The notes: generated by a model not told the origin, from the letters alone. Counted from the stretch's first letter, positions 51,310 to 60,998 are shown. The stretch: DNA of 64,000 nt from Deltaproteobacteria bacterium (GCA_016218805.1 JACRCW010000031.1:1-64000), one strand, 5' to 3'. Numbers and translations: made by a program.

Positions 51310-53139
51310 ATGACCAGTGCGGATGCATCAAGGCTGGCGGGGCGGGGGAAGACCGCCATCGTCAGCGGCAAGGAGATGGACGCTGACCAGGCGGCCGCGC
51401 TCCACGAGGTCAAGGACATCTTCGGGAAACTGGCCAAGGCGCTCAAGCAGATCCTCCTGTACCGCCACAACAAGGAGCGTTACGGCGAATACCTCCAGGA
51501 CACGTACAGCGCGTTTGCGGACTACCTGCAGCGCCGCGGCCAGATGATGCTGCGCGTGCAGCCCACCGGCTACATGATGGGCGGCGTTGACGTCTACACC
51601 GACGAGAACCGCGACAACAATCTGTGCTACCCGTTCTACGCGCACGGCGTGCGGATGATCATCATCAACCCCGGCCTCACGCTGGACGAACTCATCCGCT
51701 TCCTCAACCTCATCTTCTCCGCGTCGGACAAGGGCGTGCGCCAGTCAGAGGACTTTGTCACGCGGCTGTGGAAGGCCGAGCTGCAGGCCATCCAGTACAT
51801 CGTGGTGGAAGGCTTCAAGGCGGTGGAGGATGAAGACGCCGAAGAAGTCCAGATGGAGGTGGACAAGGTCGTCGCCTACCTCTACCGGCAGCTGCAGTCC
51901 AACACGGATGACGTGGCGCGGTTTGCGCGCGTGGACACGGCGGACCTGGATCTCAAGCTCCAGGAAGTGGACCAGGTCCGCGGCAACGTCATCCAGGGGG
52001 AGACGGCCACGGCGGCGGACAAGGACCGCATCAAGCGCGCGCTGCACGAGGAAGAGAACCAGAAGCTGCTCCCCAAGATGGTGGTCATCCTGTTCCAGCT
52101 GCTGGAGCTGTGCACGGACCAGAAGAACTTTGAGGACGTGGCGGAGAGCTTCCTGCAGCTGCTGGACGCCATGCTGTTCTCCGAGCGGTTTGACGTCATC
52201 CAGCAGATCCTGGAGCGGTTTGACGTCAGCAAGAAGAAGAACCTGCGCGAGGGCGTGCCGGAGCTGGTGCAAGCCGCGCAGGACCGGTTCCTGCTGAAGA
52301 TGGGCGAACCGCAGCGCCTCAGCGCGCTCACGCAGATGTTCAACGCCGGCCCGGTGAAGAACCTGGAGGGCGTGCGGACCTACCTGATGAACCTCTCCAG
52401 TGACGCGCTGGAGCCGCTGCTGGACTGCCTGGAGCGCGTGGAGGTGGCCAACAACCGCCGCGTGCTGTGTGACGTCATTGCCGAGCTGGCCAAGACCTAC
52501 CCGGACCGCGTTGCCAACCGCCTGAGCCACCCGTCATCCCAGGTGGTGAAGGACATGATTTACATCCTGGACAAGATTGACCCGCCCAACAAGCTCAGCC
52601 TCATTGCCGGGCTGCTGGAGCACAGCTCCGTGGTGCTGCGGCTGGAGACCATCAACACGCTGGGCCGCAACCCGTCCGACGAGACGCTCCCGTACATCAT
52701 CAAGTGTCTCAAGGGGAATGACCCGCAAATGCGCGCGGCGGCAGCGCGCGTGATGCCGTTCTTTGCACCGGAGCGCGCGGCCACGGAGCTGCTGCACCAG
52801 GCGGCCGCCGCGGACTTTGCCAAGCGGCCCAAGGACGAGCAACGCGCCCTCCTGTCCTCCATCTGCCTGGTGCAGCACCCGCGCTGCCAGCAGTACGTGG
52901 CCAACATCCTGGGCGCCAAGGGCAACCTGCTCACGCGCACCAAGGTGGATGAAGCCAAGATGCAAATCATTGAGGCCATGGCCACCGTGGTCAGCATCCC
53001 CATGCTGCAGCAGCTGGCGGCCATTGTGCAGGACGCCACCCAGTCCAAGGAACTGCAGTTGGCCGCGCGCAACGCCGCGCTGGAGATGCGCAACAAGCTG
53101 ATGGGCGGACAGCCCGCCGCACCCCGGCCCGCAGGCTGA
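51310..53139 (+). CDS. HEAT-repeat protein of unknown function
   Basis: 609 residues, cytoplasmic, no signal peptide. The N-terminal 200 residues are mixed alpha/beta (LRVQPTGYMMGGVDVYTDENRDN near 80-105). Residues about 330-600 are HEAT-like helical repeats (LSHPSSQVVKDMIYILDKI, LLEHSSVVLRLETINTLGRN, LKGNDPQMRAAAARVMPFF). GGAGGAG about six bases before ATG 51310. The degenerate HD-GYP gene follows by 30 bases, so a joint role is likely. The N-terminus of its neighbour has a related design (YLNGKQLRMDFTSLEN). Confidence 0.8.
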   Translation: MTSADASRLAGRGKTAIVSGKEMDADQAAALHEVKDIFGKLAKALKQILLYRHNKERYGEYLQDTYSAFADYLQRRGQMMLRVQPTGYMMGGVDVYTDENRDNNLCYPFYAHGVRMIIINPGLTLDELIRFLNLIFSASDKGVRQSEDFVTRLWKAELQAIQYIVVEGFKAVEDEDAEEVQMEVDKVVAYLYRQLQSNTDDVARFARVDTADLDLKLQEVDQVRGNVIQGETATAADKDRIKRALHEEENQKLLPKMVVILFQLLELCTDQKNFEDVAESFLQLLDAMLFSERFDVIQQILERFDVSKKKNLREGVPELVQAAQDRFLLKMGEPQRLSALTQMFNAGPVKNLEGVRTYLMNLSSDALEPLLDCLERVEVANNRRVLCDVIAELAKTYPDRVANRLSHPSSQVVKDMIYILDKIDPPNKLSLIAGLLEHSSVVLRLETINTLGRNPSDETLPYIIKCLKGNDPQMRAAAARVMPFFAPERAATELLHQAAAADFAKRPKDEQRALLSSICLVQHPRCQQYVANILGAKGNLLTRTKVDEAKMQIIEAMATVVSIPMLQQLAAIVQDATQSKELQLAARNAALEMRNKLMGGQPAAPRPAG

Positions 53140-53169
53140 GCCGCCCGGCAACGACACGGAGTTCCCCAC

Positions 53170-54480
53170 ATGGCAGACCCGGCACCCAACCCGCTGGACA
53201 CATCCACACCGCAGATGCAGGCGCAATCCGCCCACAGCGGCAAGGTGGGCAAGCTGGGCGTGGAGGTGGTGAGCACGCTGTACATGCTCATCCGCAACGT
53301 GCGCCTGCATGACCCCACCAACGCGGTGTTTGAGAAGCCGTTTGCCGCCCTGCGTGACGCCATCAACACCATTGTGTCCGTGGAGGGCTCCTTCAACCTG
53401 CACGCCGTGGGCACCACCGTCTACCTCAACGGCAAGCAGCTGCGCATGGACTTCACGTCGCTGGAGAACGTGAAGTTCCTCACCGAGGAGTTCAAGCGCA
53501 AGGACGTGGGTGGCTTTGCCGTGCAGCGGCAGGTGCAGGTCAAGGAGCTGCAGGATTTCATCTGGATCTTTTCGCGCGAGAACAGCGCCGCCGCCGAAGA
53601 GGACGGCGCGGGCGGCCGCAAGCTGGCCAACATCAAGGTGGGTAAGTTTGCCAAAATCCGCGAGCAGATGGAGAAGGAAGAACAGAATGAGATGGACACC
53701 GCGCGGCAGGTGGACCGCAAGAAGTACGCGCTGACCGTCTACGCGCGTGCCGTGTACTTCATGAGCAAGTTCCTGGACCGGCTGCGCGAAGCCGCCACGC
53801 TGCCCGCCATGGCCAAGGCCGCGCGCATTGTGCAGGACTTTGTGGACCTGGCGTTTGAGCAGAAGAGCCACTTCCTGGGCATGACGACGACGCGGTCCCT
53901 GGAGGAGTACCTGCAGTACCACTCCGTCAACACGTGCCTGCTGTCCATTGTGTTCGGCAATGAGCTGGGCCTCAGCCGCGCGCAACTGCACGAGCTGGCG
54001 ATGGCCGCCCTGTTCCACGACATTGGCATGGCGGAGATTCCCAACAACGTGCTGGCCAAGCCCAAGGGCCTCACCAAGGACGAGCGCCGCATGGTGGACC
54101 TCTTCCCGCTCTATACGGTGAAGACCATGCTGCGCGGCCGCATGCTGGACCAGGAGACCGTCAAGCGCATGGTGGCCGCCTACGAAGCCAAGATTGACTA
54201 CAGCCTGCCCATGAAACAGCCCGACGGGTCCATCAAGCTGATGATGCCCAAGGTGGAACTGGGCGTGTACGGGAAGATCATTGGCATCTGCGCCACGTAT
54301 GACGCGCTCACCTCCGCCCGCCCCTTCCGTGAGGCGTACGGCCCGGAGGTGGCCATGACGCTGATGATGGGAGACATGAAGTACAAGTTTGATCCCATCC
54401 TGCTGAAGATCTTCATGAAGGTGATGGCCATCCAGCCGGTGAAGGTCATGAAGAAGGGCACCACCATAGAAATCGGCTGA
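53170..54480 (+). CDS. Degenerate HD-GYP domain protein
   Basis: 436 residues. The C-terminal half follows the HD-GYP (cyclic di-GMP phosphodiesterase) plan: YHSVNTCLLSIVFGNELGL, then LFHDIGMAEIPNNVLAKP with the HD pair. But the next His block reads DLFPLYTVKTML (HP replaced by FP) and the HHExxDGxGYP block reads AYEAKIDYSLPM, so the remaining metal ligands and the GYP motif are gone. It is probably a binding or scaffold version rather than an enzyme. Residues 25-150 form a domain of unknown type. It is the second gene after the HEAT-repeat protein. Confidence 0.85.
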   Translation: MADPAPNPLDTSTPQMQAQSAHSGKVGKLGVEVVSTLYMLIRNVRLHDPTNAVFEKPFAALRDAINTIVSVEGSFNLHAVGTTVYLNGKQLRMDFTSLENVKFLTEEFKRKDVGGFAVQRQVQVKELQDFIWIFSRENSAAAEEDGAGGRKLANIKVGKFAKIREQMEKEEQNEMDTARQVDRKKYALTVYARAVYFMSKFLDRLREAATLPAMAKAARIVQDFVDLAFEQKSHFLGMTTTRSLEEYLQYHSVNTCLLSIVFGNELGLSRAQLHELAMAALFHDIGMAEIPNNVLAKPKGLTKDERRMVDLFPLYTVKTMLRGRMLDQETVKRMVAAYEAKIDYSLPMKQPDGSIKLMMPKVELGVYGKIIGICATYDALTSARPFREAYGPEVAMTLMMGDMKYKFDPILLKIFMKVMAIQPVKVMKKGTTIEIG

Positions 54481-54481
54481 T

Positions 54482-55054
54482 TCAGCCGCGCGTGGCCAGC
54501 ACGCACCCGACAAACAGCGCGTGCAGCCGGCGCAGCAACTCCGCACCGGGCTCATCCCCCAGCCGCTCCACCGCCGCGGCCACCGCCTCCAGCGTGCTCA
54601 ACCCGTCATCCCGCGGGGGGCGGCGCAGGCGCTGCAACGGCGCTTCCGCCGCCGGCAGCGCAAAACGCGGCATTTCCCGGAGCGCGCCAATGCGCTGCAC
54701 CATCCGGCGCGCCTGCGTCCAGCTCCCGTCCACCACGATGATCCGCCGCGGCGGCGGCACCGGAGGGGCGCGCAGCGGCTGGGCCGAGGGAAACAGCAGC
54801 CAGTCCCCGGGAGCGCCCAGGCCGGAGGTGTCCAGCGGCTCACCGGGAACGCCCAGGTCCCACAGTTCGCTGTTGGGCAGCGCCAGCGGTACCAGCCGCG
54901 CGGTGTTGGAGCCCTTGAAGCGCTCCGTCATGTGCCGCACCACAAGAAACCGCGCCGTGGTCTGCACGCGCGGCACATACGCGCACAGGCACCAGGCGCG
55001 CAGCAGGTAGCAGCGCGGACACCGCAGCGCGGGATTGCCCTTGCCGCGGGACAC
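54482..55054 (-). CDS. DTW-domain protein, candidate tRNA-uridine aminocarboxypropyltransferase
   Basis: 190 residues. The motif IVVDGSWTQARRM is the D-x-T/S-W signature of the DTW family, whose E. coli members TapT/TuaA add the acp group to U47 of tRNA. Four N-terminal cysteines (CPRC and CLC-like in RCPRCYLLRAWCLC) suit a zinc site. GTG 55054 is preferred, four bases after the preceding stop; a TTG at 55090 would overlap that gene. It is the last gene of a unit with carA. Confidence 0.8.
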   Translation of the reverse strand: MSRGKGNPALRCPRCYLLRAWCLCAYVPRVQTTARFLVVRHMTERFKGSNTARLVPLALPNSELWDLGVPGEPLDTSGLGAPGDWLLFPSAQPLRAPPVPPPRRIIVVDGSWTQARRMVQRIGALREMPRFALPAAEAPLQRLRRPPRDDGLSTLEAVAAAVERLGDEPGAELLRRLHALFVGCVLATRG

Positions 55055-55058
55055 CGCG

Positions 55059-55721
55059 CTACCACAGGGGGAACAGGCCGCGCGGGACAATGTCGCGGTA
55101 CAGGTCCGGCGGGGGGACGTGGCGGTAGCGGTCCACCTTCACGCGCTTCTGGAACAGCTGCTGCTGCGCCTCCGCATACGCCGCGGCCCCCGCCTTGCGC
55201 GCGTGGCGCAGCACCTTGCGCACCTGCCCCCGCACCTCCGTGGGATGGAACAAGGGAAAGCCGGTGAAGAACCACCCGTCCTCAAGCGGCACCAGGCGCG
55301 CGTGGAACACGTCGCCCCGGCCCACGCCCACCAGGCGGCGGCGCTCGTGCACCACCAGGCGGTCCATGGTGAACAGGTCGCGCACGCGGATGGTGCCTTC
55401 GTCCATGCCCTCCAGCAGGAACACGCCGGGGCGCGTGCGGGCCAGCGCCTGGAACGGCTCCAACTCCGCCGCCGGCAATACGCCCTGCTGCTCCTTGAGG
55501 AAGCGCTCCACCGGCGTGCCCATGGCCTCCATGGGCCGGTCACACAGGTACCAGTCCACAAACGCGTCCATCACCGGTTCAAAACACGGTTCCTCGTCAC
55601 GCACTTCGCCGCTGGCGCGGAAGAAGTCCGCGCGCGCGCGCAGCATCTCCTCCCGGTGCGGACCATCCCCGGCCCACGCCATCAGGCGCTCCTTGAGCTG
55701 CGCAACCTGGGGCGTGGTCAC
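55059..55721 (-). CDS. Conserved-looking protein of unknown function
   Basis: 220 residues, soluble, no signal peptide. I recognise no family. Visible features are an acidic/aromatic N-half ([19 protein letters not shown]), a central beta region ([40 protein letters not shown]) and a basic C-terminal helix. GTG 55721 overlaps the carA stop as GTGA, so it is translated with carA and followed by the DTW gene. Confidence 0.6.
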   Translation of the reverse strand: MTTPQVAQLKERLMAWAGDGPHREEMLRARADFFRASGEVRDEEPCFEPVMDAFVDWYLCDRPMEAMGTPVERFLKEQQGVLPAAELEPFQALARTRPGVFLLEGMDEGTIRVRDLFTMDRLVVHERRRLVGVGRGDVFHARLVPLEDGWFFTGFPLFHPTEVRGQVRKVLRHARKAGAAAYAEAQQQLFQKRVKVDRYRHVPPPDLYRDIVPRGLFPLW

Positions 55722-56896
55722 GACGGGAGGCCCTCCTCCGGCTCCAGGCCCAACACCATGCGCCGGAATGCCAGGAAATGGTGCCGGGTGTCATGCGGCC
55801 CCGGCGCCGCTTCCGGGTGGTATTGCACGGAAAACGCACGGTGGCCGGGCGCGCGCAGGCCTTCCACCGTGCCGTCGGAGAGGTTCACTTCGCTGACGGA
55901 CAGCCCCGGTGGCAGGCCGGCGGGGTCCACCGCAAACCCGTGGTTTTGACTGGTCACGTGGACGCGCCCGGTGGCCAGGTCCTGCACCGGCTGGTTGCCG
56001 CCGCGGTGGCCAAAGCGGAGCTTGTAGGTCCGCGCGCCCAGCGCCAGCGCCATGAGCTGGTGCCCCAGGCAGATGCCAAACACCGGCAGCTTCCCCAGCA
56101 GGCGCCCCACCTCCGCCACCATGTCCGTGCACGCCGCCGGGTCACCAGGGCCGTTGGAGAGGAACACGCCGTCCGGGCGCTGGGCCAGGACGTCCTGCGC
56201 GGAGGTGGCGGCGGGGACCACCGTCACGCGAAACCCCGCGCTGACCAGCAACCGCAGGATGTTGCGCTTGGCCCCGTAGTCAAACGCCACCACGTGCGGC
56301 CGCACCTGTGGGCGCGGCAGCACCGGGAAGACGGGGGGTTCGCCCGCCAGCGGGGCCACGGGCTCAGCAAACGCGTGGGCGGTGGGCGTGGTCACGCGCG
56401 TGACCCAGTCCTGGCCGTGCATGGTGGGCAGCGTGGCGGCGCGGGCCACCAGCGCGTCCACGTCCGGGGCTTGCCCGGGATGGCCGGACCACAGCAGGCC
56501 GGGCTGCGCTCCCGCGGTGCGCAGGTGGCGCACCAGCGCGCGGGTGTCCACGTCACACAATCCGGGGATGCCGTGCGCGCTCAGGTAGTCCTCCAGCGAC
56601 CGCTCCGCGCGCCAGCTGGACACCACCTCCGGGAGCGCGCGGATGACCAGGCCGCGGGCGGCGGGCCGTGCGGCCTCCAGGTCCGCCTCCGTGATGCCGT
56701 AGTTGCCCACCTGGGCGGCGGTCAGCGTGACCACCTGCCCGGCGTAGGACGGGTCCGTGAGGATCTCCGGGTAGCCGGTGAGGCTGGTGTTGAACACCAC
56801 CTCCCCGTCAGAGCTGCCGGCGGCGCCAAACGCCCGTCCGCGCAGCACCGTGCCGTCCTTGAGGGCCAGCACTCCCGGCCGCAACCCCAGCGCCAT
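55718..56896 (-). CDS. carA: Carbamoyl-phosphate synthase small subunit
   Basis: Glutaminase subunit that supplies ammonia for carbamoyl phosphate in arginine and pyrimidine synthesis. 392 residues. The N-domain has [18 protein letters not shown]; the class-I amidotransferase has [14 protein letters not shown] (nucleophile Cys) and [13 protein letters not shown] (His/Glu). AGGAGG six bases before ATG 56896 sets the start; the longer frame to 57016 is not used. carB is not adjacent, unlike in most bacteria. Confidence 0.96.
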   Translation of the reverse strand: MALGLRPGVLALKDGTVLRGRAFGAAGSSDGEVVFNTSLTGYPEILTDPSYAGQVVTLTAAQVGNYGITEADLEAARPAARGLVIRALPEVVSSWRAERSLEDYLSAHGIPGLCDVDTRALVRHLRTAGAQPGLLWSGHPGQAPDVDALVARAATLPTMHGQDWVTRVTTPTAHAFAEPVAPLAGEPPVFPVLPRPQVRPHVVAFDYGAKRNILRLLVSAGFRVTVVPAATSAQDVLAQRPDGVFLSNGPGDPAACTDMVAEVGRLLGKLPVFGICLGHQLMALALGARTYKLRFGHRGGNQPVQDLATGRVHVTSQNHGFAVDPAGLPPGLSVSEVNLSDGTVEGLRAPGHRAFSVQYHPEAAPGPHDTRHHFLAFRRMVLGLEPEEGLPS

Positions 56897-56982
56897 CCGC
56901 ACCTCCTGCCGGGCGGCCGACCCACGCGGCCCGCGCCGGGCGGGGTCCCTTTGCACCCGCGCGGGGCCCGCGGCAAGTGCCG

Positions 56983-57351
56983 TCAGAACTTCTGGTAGGA
57001 CTGCGCCACCGTCCACTTGAAGCGCATGGGCTTGGTCTTGCCGGTGCCGTAGAACACCGCCACGTTGATGTACTCGCAGTTGACCTTGGCCCCGTCCACG
57101 GTCTCACCCTCCACGTAGATGCAGGAGTCCTCCGGGAGTTCCTTGCCCAGGATCACCGCGGACTGCTTCTTGAACGTCTCGTACGCCCGCATCCGGTAGC
57201 TCTTCTCGCGGCTGACGGCGATCCATTCGCGCGCGGCCTGCTTGAGCTGGAAGTTGCCCCACCAGATGGGGATGAAGATGAACCCGAAGTACAACCCCAC
57301 CAGCGCGAGGAACATCACGATGTACGTGGCGGTCTTGTTGGCGGCGACCAT
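56983..57351 (-). CDS. Small single-pass membrane protein of unknown function
   Basis: 122 residues. One N-terminal membrane helix ([21 protein letters not shown], about 10-30) is followed by a soluble domain with two cysteines ([19 protein letters not shown]). No family recognised. It lies 86 bases upstream of carA on the same strand and is divergent from the TPR-like gene. Clear codon bias and a plausible topology support it as real. Confidence 0.65.
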   Translation of the reverse strand: MVAANKTATYIVMFLALVGLYFGFIFIPIWWGNFQLKQAAREWIAVSREKSYRMRAYETFKKQSAVILGKELPEDSCIYVEGETVDGAKVNCEYINVAVFYGTGKTKPMRFKWTVAQSYQKF

Positions 57352-57492
57352 GCGTTCAACCCCTGCTCCACCTCGGAGCGGCCCCGGTTGCCGGTTGCAG
57401 GTACCGCGCGCATTGCGCCGCCGTCAAAGGTGACTCCGCGCGCCTCCGTGCTTGACGCGCGCGTGCGGTGGGTGTCCAACGTCGTCCCGCGC

Positions 57493-58377
57493 ATGTGGCT
57501 CGCTCTCCTACCCGCCGCGTGGCTCCTGCTGCAGGCGGCCGTGCCGCCGGCGGTGCAGGAGCTGATGGATGACGCGGAGTACCAGAAGGCCCGCCGCCAG
57601 GTGGACCGCCTGTTGCGCAACAGCCGCCTGTCCGCAGATGACCGCGTGGCGCTGTACGCCGCGCACGCGTTCTGTGACGTGTCCCTGGGGGATGACGCCA
57701 CGGCCCAGCAATCCTTCCAGAAGCTGCTGACCCTCAAGCCCGGGTACCGAGCGGACCCCAACACCACCAGCCCCACCGTGCTGGAGGTGTTCACCCTGGT
57801 GCGCGCCCGCATGGCCGAACAGGGCGCGCTGGACCAGGCCTACGGCCCGGAGTTCCAGCCGCTGCCGGACGTGTCCCTGGGTGAGGCGGTGGACGTTCGC
57901 GTGGCCTTCCGCGCCCCCGCCGCCGCGGAGCTGGACCGCGCCTTCATCCGCTACCGGCGCGTGGGCGAGGCCAGCTTTGAAAGCGCCGAGCTGCCGCGCG
58001 CGGAGGGCGGCGGTGCGGTGTTTGCGGGGGCGGTCCCGGCCACGTTCCTGCAGGCGGATGATGACTTTGCCGTGGAGTACCACCTGGAGGCGGTGAACGC
58101 GGCGGGTGAACGTCTCACCGGCGTGGGAACCGCGGACCTCCCGCTGCAGTTCCGCGTGGATTCGCCCAAGACCCTGGCGGTGGCGGCCGAGCCGCCGCGC
58201 CGCGGGGGCGCGGACACCGGGAAGAAGGTGGCCGGGCTGGTGGTGCCGTGGGTGGTGGGCGCGGTGGCGGTGCTGGCGGTGGCGTGGGTGGCCGGGTCCA
58301 TCCTGGTGCTCACGGCCATCCAGCCGGGCGCCAGCCACCTGTTTGTCCGCCTGGGAAAACCCCAGCAGGGGAAGTGA
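57493..58377 (+). CDS. Exported TPR-like protein with C-terminal membrane anchor
   Basis: 294 residues. A signal peptide (LALLPAAWLLLQAAVP) is followed by TPR-like helices (residues 20-100: DDAEYQKARRQVDRLLRNSR, DATAQQSFQKLLTLKPGYRA), then a beta-sandwich-like region and a C-terminal membrane helix (VVGAVAVLAVAWVAGSILVL). The plan resembles periplasmic scaffold proteins of myxobacteria. ATG 57493 begins the signal peptide. It converges with the PilZ gene with four bases between. Confidence 0.7.
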   Translation: MWLALLPAAWLLLQAAVPPAVQELMDDAEYQKARRQVDRLLRNSRLSADDRVALYAAHAFCDVSLGDDATAQQSFQKLLTLKPGYRADPNTTSPTVLEVFTLVRARMAEQGALDQAYGPEFQPLPDVSLGEAVDVRVAFRAPAAAELDRAFIRYRRVGEASFESAELPRAEGGGAVFAGAVPATFLQADDDFAVEYHLEAVNAAGERLTGVGTADLPLQFRVDSPKTLAVAAEPPRRGGADTGKKVAGLVVPWVVGAVAVLAVAWVAGSILVLTAIQPGASHLFVRLGKPQQGK

Positions 58378-58381
58378 GGCG

Positions 58382-58831
58382 TCAGCCCACCGTGGGCTCC
58401 ACCTGGCCGCCCTTGCGGGCGCCGGCGGCCACCTCGGCAATGTACGTTTGCAGCAGCTCGCGGTCCTTGTCGTGCATGGAGAGGAAGCGCAGACCCATCC
58501 CAAACTCCGCGCGATCTTTGGCGCTCACCACCAGCGCGTGCGCCTCAATGATGCGCTCCTGGCCTGGCACGCTGAACTTCAGCGTCACCTCGGTGCCGGG
58601 ACGGTGCGGGATGGTGTTCTCAAAGTACACCCCCCCCAGAGACAGGTTGCCCACGCGGCGGAAGTAGAGATCCTCGCCGTGCTCCTCCTCCATCCACAGG
58701 TCAATGGGCGCGCGCACACCGGCGCGCCGTTCGGTCTTGCGGCGGTCCGCACCGGCACGACGCTCGCCGCGCGCAGGCCGCTGCTGCTGCTGGCGGCGCT
58801 CCACGTGGCGCCGGTCGGTCTTGGCAGTCAT
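58382..58831 (-). CDS. PilZ-domain protein (putative cyclic di-GMP receptor)
   Basis: 149 residues. After a Gln/Arg-rich head, residues about 35-140 are a PilZ domain: RAGVR supplies RxxxR and GNLSLGGVYFEN supplies [DN]xSxxG, the two motifs needed for cyclic di-GMP binding. EFGMGLRFL is the usual third strand. It is a stand-alone receptor, so its output partner is unknown. ATG 58831 is chosen because the upstream frame is antisense to the CBS gene. Confidence 0.85.
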   Translation of the reverse strand: MTAKTDRRHVERRQQQQRPARGERRAGADRRKTERRAGVRAPIDLWMEEEHGEDLYFRRVGNLSLGGVYFENTIPHRPGTEVTLKFSVPGQERIIEAHALVVSAKDRAEFGMGLRFLSMHDKDRELLQTYIAEVAAGARKGGQVEPTVG

Positions 58832-59018
58832 GCGCCCATACTGCCAACAAACCCCCGGTGCCGCCAAGTCCGCGGCGCGGCGTCGCTGCCGGCCGACGAC
58901 GTGGCATCCCGCAAGCAAGCCCGTTGTACGGGCGGGCCGTCCCTCCCGTTCCCTGCACGCGGTGCCGGGACTGGGGACCTCGGCGCCAGCGTTGCGCATT
59001 CCGCCCCTGGAGGTGCCC

Positions 59019-59474
59019 ATGCGTGCCCAATCCGCCATGACCCGGGACGTGACCTGCATTGCCCCGGCTGATGACCTGGACGCCGCGTGGGCGCTCATGG
59101 TCCGCTTGGCCATCCGGCACCTGCCCGTGCTGGACGGCGAGACCCTGGTGGGGATCCTCTCGGACCGGGACGTCCTGGTCCACGCCCAGCTGGATGAAGA
59201 GGACGCGCTGGAGGTCCCGGCCATCCCGGTCAGCTCCGCCATGACGGCCCGTCCGGTCACCTGCACACCGGAGGCGCGCGTCTCGGAGGTGGCCGGACTC
59301 ATGCTGGACCACAAGATTGACTGTCTCCCCGTGGTGGATGAGCACGGCAACATGGTGGGCCTGATCACCTCGTCGGACCTGCTGGAGCTGCTGCGGACGC
59401 GCGAGGAAGCGGGCGACCGGGCGCTTCCCTTCCGCTGGCGCGTGCACCCCAATGCGCTGCGCACTGTGGCGTGA
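59019..59474 (+). CDS. CBS-domain pair protein
   Basis: 151 residues made of two CBS motifs: SAMTRDVTCIAPADDLDAAW with RHLPVLDGETLVGILSDRDV, and SAMTARPVTCTPEARVSEVA with CLPVVDEHGNMVGLITSSDL. CBS pairs bind adenosine nucleotides and usually regulate a partner; stand-alone ones are common and have few known roles. GGAGG six bases before ATG 59019. Confidence 0.9.
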   Translation: MRAQSAMTRDVTCIAPADDLDAAWALMVRLAIRHLPVLDGETLVGILSDRDVLVHAQLDEEDALEVPAIPVSSAMTARPVTCTPEARVSEVAGLMLDHKIDCLPVVDEHGNMVGLITSSDLLELLRTREEAGDRALPFRWRVHPNALRTVA

Positions 59475-59555
59475 CCCGTTTGTAGTTGTTACGCGGTCCG
59501 CGGCCGGCCCGGCGGGCCGGGTTGGCCGGCGGCGCCAGCCGGGATAGCGTCCCGC

Positions 59556-59573
59556 CTCCGCCCGCGGGCGGAG
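59556..59573. other. 18-bp perfect palindrome upstream of the LysM gene
   Basis: CTCCGCCCGCGGGCGGAG reads the same on both strands and ends beside the GGAGG Shine-Dalgarno of the gene at 59591. As RNA it could fold into a short hairpin next to the ribosome-binding site; as DNA it could be a dimeric operator. Confidence 0.55.
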
Positions 59574-59590
59574 GATGGAGGAACGCCGGC

Positions 59591-60940
59591 ATGTCAGTCA
59601 CCGTGTCACGCGGACAGAGCCTGTGGGCCATTGCCCGGGAGCATCTCCCTGAGGGCGCCACGCGGGCGCAGGTGCAGGCCGCCGTGCGCGACCTGGCCCA
59701 GGCCAACGGGTTGGACGCCACGTCCAAGCTGCGCGCCGGGCAGGCGCTGGCGCTTCCTGCCTCCTTCACGGGCACGCTGGCGGGCAACCCCACCACGTCT
59801 GACGCCCTGCCCCGCCTGGCCGCGGGCCCCGCCCCCGCCTCGCGCACCCCCCTGGCCACGCGCGCCGCGCAGCTGGCGCAGCCCAGGCCGCTGCTGGCCC
59901 TGGAGCCGTCCTTCTGTGCGGCCACGCGCGTGGATGAGGGCGCGGTGGCCCTGGGCCCCATCGCCGGCGTGCCCGTCACCGCGGTGGCGCAGCGGTTTGA
60001 CGGGATGAAGAGCTCCATCGGGCCGGACTCGCTCCGGACGGTGGACGTGCGGCTGGGGACGCTCACGCAGGCGCAGTTTGACGCCGTGAAAACGTCCTTT
60101 GGAGGACTTACGAGCGTGACGTTTGACCCGGCACGCAAGTACTCCGCCGTGGACTTCCTCCCGCCCGCGCTGCAGGCGCTGTGCGGCAAGGACCTGGACC
60201 TCCCCACCGACGTGAAACTCAAGGGGACCAAGAAGATTGGCGAGATCAACATGAATCCCGCGGACCACACCATTGGGCTCACCATGAACTGCCACGCCAC
60301 CGCGTGGGAGGCCGCGCGCGCGTTCCAGGGCGCCAACACGGACGCGGTGTCCATCTTCTACGGCGAAATGGTCGTCATGGACGGCCTGGTGGAGGAAGGC
60401 GCGGACTTCAAGCACCTGGGCGAGGTACCGGCGGAGAAGAAGGAGGACCTCCTCAAGCTGGACCTGAAACCCGGTGACATTGTCCAGTTTGACGAGGTCA
60501 GCGACTGGGCCCGCATGACCATGCTGCTGCATTCGGCGGTGTACGTGGGCAACGGGCTGTTCTTTGAGAAGCCCAACACGGAAGGCGCGGAGAAGGAGGA
60601 CGCCGCCCACTACGTGCACCAGGATGAGACGCCCTTCCGCCTGGTCACGCTGGACATGATGACCGCGCCCATCTCACAGGCGGTGGACGGGAAGTACAAG
60701 ATGACGGCGTGGCGGCCGCTCACCGCCATGAAGGAGCCGCGGGACGCGTTTGAATCCGCGCTGGAGGGGGACTTCCGGAAGTACGCCAAGGGGCGTGGCG
60801 CCGCACTGAACCTGGAGCTGGTCAGCATGTTGGAGCAGGGCATGGCCGGCAACATCCGCGGGGAGTACGCCAGCGCCCTGGTCACCGTGGGACTGGCGCA
60901 GAATCCAGACGGGACCACCAGGCTGGCCCCGCGCGGCTGA
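59591..60940 (+). CDS. LysM-domain protein with NlpC/P60-like cysteine-peptidase domain
   Basis: 449 residues, no signal peptide. Residues 1-55 are a LysM-type domain (VTVSRGQSLWAIAREHLPEG, LRAGQALALP). A linker and a domain of unknown kind follow. Residues about 225-380 resemble a papain-like NlpC/P60 fold: Cys234 in LTMNCHATAWEAARAF, LKPGDIVQFDEVSDW, and His314 in LLHSAVYVGNGLFFEKPN, the usual order Cys - GD..F - His. A murein amidase or peptidase is inferred. How a leaderless LysM protein reaches the wall is unclear. GGAGG lies about 13 bases upstream of ATG 59591, next to the palindrome. Confidence 0.7.
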   Translation: MSVTVSRGQSLWAIAREHLPEGATRAQVQAAVRDLAQANGLDATSKLRAGQALALPASFTGTLAGNPTTSDALPRLAAGPAPASRTPLATRAAQLAQPRPLLALEPSFCAATRVDEGAVALGPIAGVPVTAVAQRFDGMKSSIGPDSLRTVDVRLGTLTQAQFDAVKTSFGGLTSVTFDPARKYSAVDFLPPALQALCGKDLDLPTDVKLKGTKKIGEINMNPADHTIGLTMNCHATAWEAARAFQGANTDAVSIFYGEMVVMDGLVEEGADFKHLGEVPAEKKEDLLKLDLKPGDIVQFDEVSDWARMTMLLHSAVYVGNGLFFEKPNTEGAEKEDAAHYVHQDETPFRLVTLDMMTAPISQAVDGKYKMTAWRPLTAMKEPRDAFESALEGDFRKYAKGRGAALNLELVSMLEQGMAGNIRGEYASALVTVGLAQNPDGTTRLAPRG

Positions 60941-60998
60941 CGGCGCTGGCTGCAGCGCGGCCAATGACGTCGTTCACCGGTTGCGTTATGGATGGGCC

